Positions 1 through 4,310 of a DNA stretch of 6,772 bases are shown here, in pieces. The first letter of the stretch is position 1. Each line of letters begins with the position of its first letter. The position numbers were made by a program, and so were the translations under genes. Origin of the DNA: JAHEZL01 sp964406465 (lineage in GTDB: Bacteria > Bacteroidota > Bacteroidia > Flavobacteriales_C > GCA-002722245); the NCBI GenBank assembly GCA_964406465.1, contig CAYORT010000049.1, positions 1 to 6,772 of the forward strand. The letters run 5' to 3'. The notes beneath the pieces were generated by a model. That model had not been told where the DNA came from, made no database searches, and was given only the letters and a program-made list of their open reading frames with translations.

Positions 1-50
1 ATTCTCTAATACATTTTCTGATGCAACTGAGCAATAAACTTGTGTAGTTG

Positions 51-201
51 CTCCCCGCCACTCGTAGGCTGCATTTTCTTTTGCCTAAGAGTCTTATTAC
101 TCCTCTAGCCTTCGGCTTATTTTTATATTAGCGAGGCGAAGCGTCATGAGTAAAGATTCCAACAAGCGAAAAGAAAATGCACGATTGTCGGAGCGGAGGA
201 G
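51..201. repeat. Long imperfect palindrome in non-coding DNA
   Basis: The two halves of this segment are imperfect reverse complements centred near position 125. The clearest arm is a perfect 13-nt match, TGCATTTTCTTTT at 70-82 against its complement at 169-181. Further pairing segments lie inside it: TTACTC 97-102 with GAGTAA 148-153, TCT 92-94 with AGA 154-156, CTTCG 110-114 with CGAAG 137-141, and GCT 115-117 with AGC 130-132. One outside pair is CTCCCCGC 51-58 with 193-201, with one bulge. The loop is AT-rich (118-129). A single strand could fold into a long interrupted hairpin. No open frame of useful length and no flanking target duplication is visible. It may be an interspersed intergenic repeat, a decayed miniature element or a structured RNA; the sequence alone cannot decide. 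Confidence 0.6.
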
Positions 202-425
202 AATATACCACTGAGTTTGAGATGCACAAAGAGCCTTAAATTAAACAGGATTAAAATTCCAATAATTTCAACACATCAAATCTAATCTGAAAATTCCAAA
301 ATTTCAGCTCACGATTTAGATACAGTTGATTTCGATTGGTCCATTTTAAGATTTGGGCAGTTCACAATGAAGCTAAAAATTAATACAAAATCCATCTCCC
401 TCCCACTTCACAGGCATTTCCGCAC

Positions 426-443
426 CCCTCTCCTCCGAGAGGG
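426..443 (-). terminator. Stem-loop just after rlmD, possible terminator
   Basis: CCCTCTC at 426-432 pairs perfectly with GAGAGGG at 437-443 around a 4-nt loop, giving a 7-bp stem. It begins 10 nt beyond the rlmD stop codon in the direction of that gene, where a terminator or a 3'-end stabilising hairpin would sit. No U-tract follows on the minus strand (the next bases read GTGCGGAAATG), so it is not a canonical intrinsic terminator. It could instead be a small interspersed palindrome. Confidence 0.35.
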
Positions 444-453
444 AAGGCAGGAC

Positions 454-1863
454 TTAAATAAGTTCCAGCTTAACCACCGATTCCGTGTGATGCGTATGCG
501 GAAACATATCCACCGCTTGCGCTTTAGTAACTTTATACTTGCCACTCATCAAATGCAAATCTCTTGCTTGTGTTGCTGCATTACAACTTACATACACCAC
601 CACTTTAGGTTCGGCTTCGAGGATGCGATTGATAACATCTTCGTGCATTCCAGCGCGAGGTGGATCGGTGATGATGATATCGGGTTTACCGTGTTGGGCA
701 ATGAAGGAAGATGTTAGTACATCTTTCATATCTCCTGAGAAGAAAATAGTGTTGTTTATTCCGTTGATTTGCGAATTCACCAGCGCATCTTCAATGGCTT
801 CTGGAACATATTCTACACCTACTACCTTTTTGGCTTGATGCGCCACGAAATTGGCGATGGTGCCAGTGCCGGTGTATAAATCGTACACCACATCGTTGGC
901 TTGAATGCCCGCAAAATCACGAGTGATTTTGTACAATTCTAATGCTTGCTTGGAGTTGGTTTGAAAGAAAGATTTTGGTCCGATCTTAAATTTAATCCCC
1001 TCAAAATCTTCAATGATATGATCTTTACCGCTGTAACAAATTAGCTCTTGATCGCCAATACTGTCGTTGCCCTTTTGGTTGATGGCATACATCAAGGAAG
1101 TAATTTGTGGGAAAGATGTTTTTAAGAATTCTAAAATTTGATTAATCTTCTCTTGATTGTTTTCAAAGAAGGTAAGAATCACCATCAACTCACCCAACAT
1201 GGTATTGCGAATGATGAGCGTGCGCAATAAACCCTCGTGAGCGCGAATATTGAAAAAAGTATAATCGTTTTTTAAAGCAAATTCTCTAATTGAATTTCTA
1301 ATGGCATTGGAAGGATCGGGTTGTAAATGACATTTGTTGATGTCGACCACCTTATCGAATCTACCGGGCACATGAAAGCCCAATCCGCGCAATTCTCCTT
1401 GGTCTTCAAGATTCATGTCTTTGCTATCTAACCAACGCAAATGACTAAAAGTATACTCTAATTTATTTCTGTAAAATTTGGTTTCGGGCGCAGCCAAAAT
1501 AGGCGTGAAATTGGGCAATTCAACTTTTCCAATTCGAGTAAGTTGGTTGAACACTTGCTCTTGCTTAAAATTTAATTGATGCTCGTATCCCATATGTTGC
1601 CATTTGCAACCACCACAAGTGCCAAAATATTCGCAAAAAGCTTCGGCACGTTTGGTAGAGAAAGAATGTGTTTTTATGATTCTTCCTTCCATGAAAGCCT
1701 TCTTCTTCTTAGTCACTTGAATATCTACGACATCACCAGGTACACCGCCATTAATGAATAATGCGAGCTCGTTGTACTTTGCGAAAGTATTGCCTTTGTC
1801 GGCGATATCTAGAATAGTAATGTTTTCTAGAATAGGATAATTGTTTTTTCTTGACTTTGCCAT
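454..1863 (-). CDS. rlmD: 23S rRNA (uracil-C5)-methyltransferase, RlmD/RumA type
   Basis: This 469-residue protein belongs to the TrmA/RlmC/RlmD family, which transfers a methyl group from S-adenosylmethionine to C5 of a uridine in RNA. An N-terminal TRAM-like RNA-binding region covers about residues 12-68. Four cysteines fit the family's [4Fe-4S] pattern: C77, C83 and C86 (Cx5CxxC), then C178. The SAM fold is marked by FFQTN at 299-303, DLYTGTGT at 328-335 and DPPRAGMH at 400-407. SCN at 426-428 carries the predicted catalytic C427, and HTES near the C-terminus carries the predicted general base E461. All key residues are present and the length is normal. The TRAM domain and the cluster favour RlmD (U1939 by E. 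coli numbering), but dual-site RlmCD-like specificity cannot be excluded. The ATG at 1861-1863 is the only possible start: no start codon lies between it and the in-frame stop upstream (1879-1881), and later Met codons would cut into TRAM. It is transcribed divergently from the acylphosphatase cluster. Confidence 0.92.
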   Translation of the reverse strand: MAKSRKNNYPILENITILDIADKGNTFAKYNELALFINGGVPGDVVDIQVTKKKKAFMEGRIIKTHSFSTKRAEAFCEYFGTCGGCKWQHMGYEHQLNFKQEQVFNQLTRIGKVELPNFTPILAAPETKFYRNKLEYTFSHLRWLDSKDMNLEDQGELRGLGFHVPGRFDKVVDINKCHLQPDPSNAIRNSIREFALKNDYTFFNIRAHEGLLRTLIIRNTMLGELMVILTFFENNQEKINQILEFLKTSFPQITSLMYAINQKGNDSIGDQELICYSGKDHIIEDFEGIKFKIGPKSFFQTNSKQALELYKITRDFAGIQANDVVYDLYTGTGTIANFVAHQAKKVVGVEYVPEAIEDALVNSQINGINNTIFFSGDMKDVLTSSFIAQHGKPDIIITDPPRAGMHEDVINRILEAEPKVVVYVSCNAATQARDLHLMSGKYKVTKAQAVDMFPHTHHTESVVKLELI

Positions 1864-1867
1864 GGGG

Positions 1868-1897
1868 CAAAAATAGATTTAAAAGTTTAATGTTCAA
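1868..1897 (-). promoter_or_regulatory. Bacteroidota-type promoter candidate for rlmD
   Basis: On the minus strand a TTG (1895-1897) is followed after exactly 19 nt by TATTTTTG (1868-1875), a full match to the Bacteroidota -7 consensus TAnnTTTG. The spacing fits the known -33/-7 arrangement. The -7 box ends only 4 nt before the rlmD ATG, so initiation here would give a transcript with almost no leader. In such AT-rich DNA a chance match is possible, and no transcript evidence is available. Confidence 0.5.
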
Positions 1898-1918
1898 TGT
1901 ATAAAGTCTAATGTGAGA
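1884..1918 (-). repeat. 7-nt repeat cluster, left copy (inverted)
   Basis: Read on the plus strand, this stretch divides into 7-nt units AGTTTAA, TGTTCAA, TGTATAA, AGTCTAA and TGTGAGA. On the minus strand these correspond to a degenerate TTGAACA/TTAAACT repeat. Its 13-nt segment at 1885-1897 is the exact reverse complement of 1966-1978 in the right-hand cluster. The TTG of the rlmD promoter candidate lies within it. Confidence 0.55.
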
Positions 1919-1958
1919 TTAAAACAATTTACTTAACTTCAAACCCTATATGTTCGCA

Positions 1959-2000
1959 TTGAACTTTGAACATTAAACATTGAACTTTGAATTATGAACA
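1959..2000 (+). repeat. 7-nt tandem repeat running into the acylphosphatase start
   Basis: Six consecutive 7-nt units are visible: TTGAACT, TTGAACA, TTAAACA, TTGAACT, TTGAATT and ATGAACA. A 14-nt block, CATTGAACTTTGAA, is repeated exactly at 1957-1970 and 1978-1991. The last unit contains the ATG start of the acylphosphatase gene, so the initiation codon is a TTG-to-ATG variant of the repeat. This is low-complexity AT-rich sequence and may be a recurrent intergenic repeat of the genome; a regulatory role is only a possibility. Confidence 0.65.
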
Positions 2001-2269
2001 TCAACGTTACAGTATCGGTGCACGGAAAAGTGCAAGGTGTAGGTTATCGCAATTTTGTGATGATGGCTGCAAACATAAGCAATGTTAAGGGTTGGGTTCG
2101 CAACGAGATGGATGGCACCGTTACAGCAGAATTTGAAGGCACACAAGCCTTGGTAGATGAAATGATAGAAAAATGTTACCAAGGATCGATGTTTTCGAGA
2201 GTGGACAAAATTGATATTCGACAAGGGGAAATTAAAAACTTTAAACACTTCGAGATTATTCGTTTATGA
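1994..2269 (+). CDS. acyP: Acylphosphatase
   Basis: This is a 91-residue cytoplasmic protein of the usual acylphosphatase size. Enzymes of the family hydrolyse the carboxyl-phosphate bond of acyl phosphates such as acetyl phosphate and 1,3-bisphosphoglycerate. The signature GKVQGVGYRNFV (11-22) holds the phosphate-binding loop and the predicted catalytic R19. The second signature, GWVRNEMDGTV (33-43), holds the predicted catalytic N37. The chain ends in the expected beta strand HFEIIRL. The ATG at 1994 is fixed by an in-frame TGA at 1988-1990, leaving no upstream alternative. No Shine-Dalgarno sequence precedes it. Its stop overlaps the start of cutA by 4 bp (ATGA), so it is the first gene of a co-transcribed group. 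The physiological substrate in bacteria is poorly defined, and the neighbours do not settle it. Confidence 0.93.
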   Translation: MNINVTVSVHGKVQGVGYRNFVMMAANISNVKGWVRNEMDGTVTAEFEGTQALVDEMIEKCYQGSMFSRVDKIDIRQGEIKNFKHFEIIRL

Positions 2270-2583
2270 GCGAATTTATTTTTACATATGTTGTTTGCGC
2301 CAATGCTGAAGAAGCAACACGCATAGGCAAAAGTTTGGTTGAAGAACGCTTGGTGGCTTGCGTAAATATTTTACCAGCCATCAATTCCATTTATTGGTGG
2401 GAAGAGAAGATTACCCAATCCACAGAAATTGCTTTTATAGCAAAAACACTGCGCACTAAATTCAACGATGTGCAGCAAAAAGTCTTAGCGATGCACAGCT
2501 ACGACACACCATGTATAGTGGCTCTTAGCGTTGAAGAAGGAAATGAAAAATATTTGCAATGGATAAAAAATGAAGTGAGATGA
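2266..2583 (+). CDS. cutA: Divalent-cation tolerance protein CutA
   Basis: This 105-residue protein is a full-length CutA, a small PII-like trimeric protein linked to copper and other divalent-metal tolerance in E. coli; its molecular role remains debated. Family landmarks in order are ERLVACVN (27-34), SIYWWEEKI (41-49), the conserved KT pair (60-61), HSYDTP (77-82) and YLQWI (96-100). C11 and C32 align with cysteines of E. coli CutA as I recall that sequence. The third cysteine here is C83, directly after YDTP, rather than on the preceding helix. No signal peptide is seen, so it is presumably cytoplasmic. It starts inside the acylphosphatase stop (ATGA) and its own stop overlaps the next ATG in the same way, which suggests translational coupling on both sides. 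Confidence 0.95.
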   Translation: MSEFIFTYVVCANAEEATRIGKSLVEERLVACVNILPAINSIYWWEEKITQSTEIAFIAKTLRTKFNDVQQKVLAMHSYDTPCIVALSVEEGNEKYLQWIKNEVR

Positions 2584-4010
2584 AAAATGTTTTTTCCTTT
2601 TTGTTTCTAGTTTGTCTCTTCTCCTCTACACTTACCGCACAGGATTCTCTTCGCCTTAAAAAAAGAATTGCAGAGGATATTGCCCCAAAGAATATTTGTC
2701 ACAGTGGCGACGGACTCTTTGCGGTGCAAAACAGCAACGACCCGCACAACGTTAGTTTCTTCAATAGAAATTACGAGAAATTGGGTATGGTATACGACGA
2801 TGTAGACTTATCGAAATTTGATCCTTCACGCGAATCGATGATGACATGGGGTTCTCCCACTGCAGGCGCTTTTACCAATGCAGGCAAATACTATTGGCTG
2901 AGTAACTTCGCTATGGAAGGTGGCAGTTTTACCAATGCCCCCTGTGAAAATTGCAGTGGAAAAAATTACGATCGCAGTTTCGTTTACAAGATAAACACCT
3001 GGAATTTTAAAGTTGAAAAAGTATTCGAAGTAGGATCTGCTGCGAAAAATATTGCTAGCAGCGATGCGCTAAAATTGGTGGTGGTGAGCAACTGGACCAG
3101 CGGAAATATTCATATCATTAGCAGTAAAACCAATAAAGTAATTAAGGCAATTGAATTGGGTAAGTTTCCGAGTGGCATTGCCATAGACGAAAGCAGAAAG
3201 AAAATTTATGTGGCCTTGATGGGAGAAAAAAGAATAGCCAGTATCGACCTGCGCAACTATCAAATAAGTTATATTGAAAATGTAGGCAGTGCGCTCAACC
3301 AACTTTGCATCGATGAAAAAAACAACGTCTTATTTGTATCGCTAAATGCCGAGGGGAAAATTGCTAAAATCAATTTAAAGAACTACGACATTAAATATCT
3401 TAAATGCGGAAGAGAACCTCAAAATATGGCACTGAGCAGCGATGCTAAATTTTTATTTGTGGTGAACAATGGCGACAATACCTTGGTGAAAATAAAAACT
3501 GATAGTTTATTGCTAAAACAAAGAGTGCGCACTTCAAAAAAACCTAATGGTGTTTGTATCGACGAAAAAAAAGGAGAGGTTTGGGTGGCATGTGGCGGAG
3601 GTGAAATAAATGTTTTTGGCGACAAAAATATTTTGAAGTTAAGCCCGTATGATAGCTATATAGCATCATTGGTAAATAAAAATTCTAAGAAAAAAGAAGA
3701 AGTGGTTTATTTGCCAGAGATTAAAGAAGAACCCGTAGAGAAAAAAACAACGAATGTATCTGTCTCAAAAAAAGGCGACAACAACTCGAGCGATGCGTGG
3801 ATTGCGGTAGCTGGTTCATTTAAAAAAAAGAAAAATGCAGAAACCTTTAGAGATGAAATACGCGCAAAGGGATATATCTCTGAGGTATTAGAAAGAGATA
3901 ACGGACTCTACTTGGTAACCTTTGGAAGTTCGATAAACAAACGAGAGATTGAAGAATTAGCGGAAGAAGTAAAAAAAGATGGCATGCAAGTGTACATCAC
4001 TAAAAGATAA
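2580..4010 (+). CDS. Secreted beta-propeller protein with C-terminal SPOR domain
   Basis: This 476-residue protein has a Sec signal peptide (about 1-20, cleavage likely after LTA before Q21). Blades of a YVTN/YncE-like beta-propeller follow. Five repeats of about 42 residues are easily seen at roughly 160-202, 203-244, 245-285, 286-327 and 328-351, each with a DEKxxxxxV-type turn and strand. Residues 84-159 probably add blades; they include a CENC motif (121-124) and the family-like stretches YYWLSNF (104-110) and RSFVYKINT (132-140). A lysine- and glutamate-rich linker (about 366-405) leads to a SPOR domain (406-474, AWIAVAGSF to VYITKR). SPOR domains bind peptidoglycan strands stripped of stem peptides, typical of the division septum. 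The inferred role is a periplasmic, cell-wall-bound protein whose propeller holds a partner or ligand; no catalytic residues are recognised. It is coupled to cutA by an ATGA overlap and lies 5 nt before a small membrane-protein gene. Function is unassigned. Confidence 0.88.
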   Translation: MKNVFSFLFLVCLFSSTLTAQDSLRLKKRIAEDIAPKNICHSGDGLFAVQNSNDPHNVSFFNRNYEKLGMVYDDVDLSKFDPSRESMMTWGSPTAGAFTNAGKYYWLSNFAMEGGSFTNAPCENCSGKNYDRSFVYKINTWNFKVEKVFEVGSAAKNIASSDALKLVVVSNWTSGNIHIISSKTNKVIKAIELGKFPSGIAIDESRKKIYVALMGEKRIASIDLRNYQISYIENVGSALNQLCIDEKNNVLFVSLNAEGKIAKINLKNYDIKYLKCGREPQNMALSSDAKFLFVVNNGDNTLVKIKTDSLLLKQRVRTSKKPNGVCIDEKKGEVWVACGGGEINVFGDKNILKLSPYDSYIASLVNKNSKKKEEVVYLPEIKEEPVEKKTTNVSVSKKGDNNSSDAWIAVAGSFKKKKNAETFRDEIRAKGYISEVLERDNGLYLVTFGSSINKREIEELAEEVKKDGMQVYITKR

Positions 4011-4015
4011 CAATC

Positions 4016-4234
4016 ATGGAAACAAATGAAATACTAGGTTATGTTGCCATGATTTGCGTGGCCGTATCTCTTTCACTAAAAAACATTCAACAACTGCGCT
4101 ACTGGAATTTAGCTGGCGCTGCACTTTTTGTGGTGTATGGTATTATCATCGAAAGTTGGCCGGTAGTTATTCTTAATGTTTTTCTGTCGCTTGTAAACAT
4201 CTACCATCTTTTTATTGCAAAGAAGAGTAAATAA
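4016..4234 (+). CDS. Small three-helix membrane protein, YgjV-like
   Basis: This 72-residue hydrophobic protein has three predicted membrane segments, about 6-20, 30-45 and 48-67, and a basic C-terminal tail (KKSK). The pattern of LKNIQQLRYWNLAGAALF (21-38) followed by a YG pair and a late NIY (61-63) resembles the YgjV family and the CBU_0592-like membrane module. That module is a half-size relative of PQ-loop/SemiSWEET-type three-helix units, which dimerise to form a transporter. Database entries of this size sometimes carry unrelated enzyme names, and nothing here supports an enzymatic role. The gene starts 5 nt after the propeller-SPOR gene and appears to be last in its transcription unit, since a new promoter candidate lies downstream. 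Family placement is by pattern recognition, and the transported substrate, if any, is unknown. Confidence 0.75.
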   Translation: METNEILGYVAMICVAVSLSLKNIQQLRYWNLAGAALFVVYGIIIESWPVVILNVFLSLVNIYHLFIAKKSK

Positions 4235-4252
4235 TACTTTTAAAATATTTTT

Positions 4253-4282
4253 TTGGGGCTCTGTAACCTAATTGCAATTTTG
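4253..4282 (+). promoter_or_regulatory. Bacteroidota-type promoter candidate for the TonB-dependent receptor
   Basis: TTG at 4253-4255 (within a TTTTG run) is followed after 19 nt by CAATTTTG at 4275-4282. This is one mismatch from the -7 consensus TAnnTTTG. The spacing equals that of the candidate before rlmD. Initiation a few bases downstream would leave a leader of roughly 20-25 nt before the ATG at 4311. That supports the ATG over the in-frame TTG at 4272, which would lie inside the promoter. Confidence 0.5.
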
Positions 4283-4310
4283 CGCTCTTACATTCATAAT
4301 AGAAATAAAT

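Larger units (their letters stand above)
1..453. other. Non-coding region left of rlmD
   Basis: No credible gene is seen here on either strand. Any frame entering from the left edge stops within the first 50 bases on the plus strand; the longest runs 3-47, too short to call a gene end. Besides the palindrome, the region holds an imperfect direct repeat (AAAATTCCAATAATTTCA at 253-270, and a copy one base shorter at 290-306). It ends in a GC-rich stem-loop immediately beyond the end of the minus-strand methyltransferase gene. A frame that opens at 367 on the plus strand runs antisense through that gene and is not supported. Confidence 0.55.

Noticed and set aside
107..129. Intrinsic terminator AGCC-TTC-GGCT followed by a T-rich run
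   Set aside because: The stem is only 4 bp, and the same bases fit the larger palindrome. No gene end is visible upstream in the window.
367..717. Plus-strand open frame of 116 codons
   Set aside because: It runs antisense through the 3' end of rlmD, is rich in His/Arg/Phe with no domain resemblance, and is a frame shadow of a clearly conserved gene.
539..838. Plus-strand open frame antisense to rlmD
   Set aside because: It lies wholly opposite the conserved SAM-binding and catalytic region of rlmD and has no recognisable motif.
1927..1956. Promoter for the acylphosphatase cluster (TATGTTCG at 1949-1956)
   Set aside because: The -7 box has one mismatch and no TTG lies at a suitable distance upstream (only TTTA). 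The GAACTTTG units in the repeat also lack a partner at the right spacing, so the true promoter was not located.
1973..2248. Minus-strand open frame opposite the acylphosphatase gene
   Set aside because: It is the reverse shadow of a gene with intact catalytic signatures, and part of it is just the 7-nt repeat.
3069..3625. Two minus-strand open frames (3069-3302 and 3419-3625) opposite the propeller gene
   Set aside because: Both are shadows of clear propeller blades with no promoter or motif of their own.
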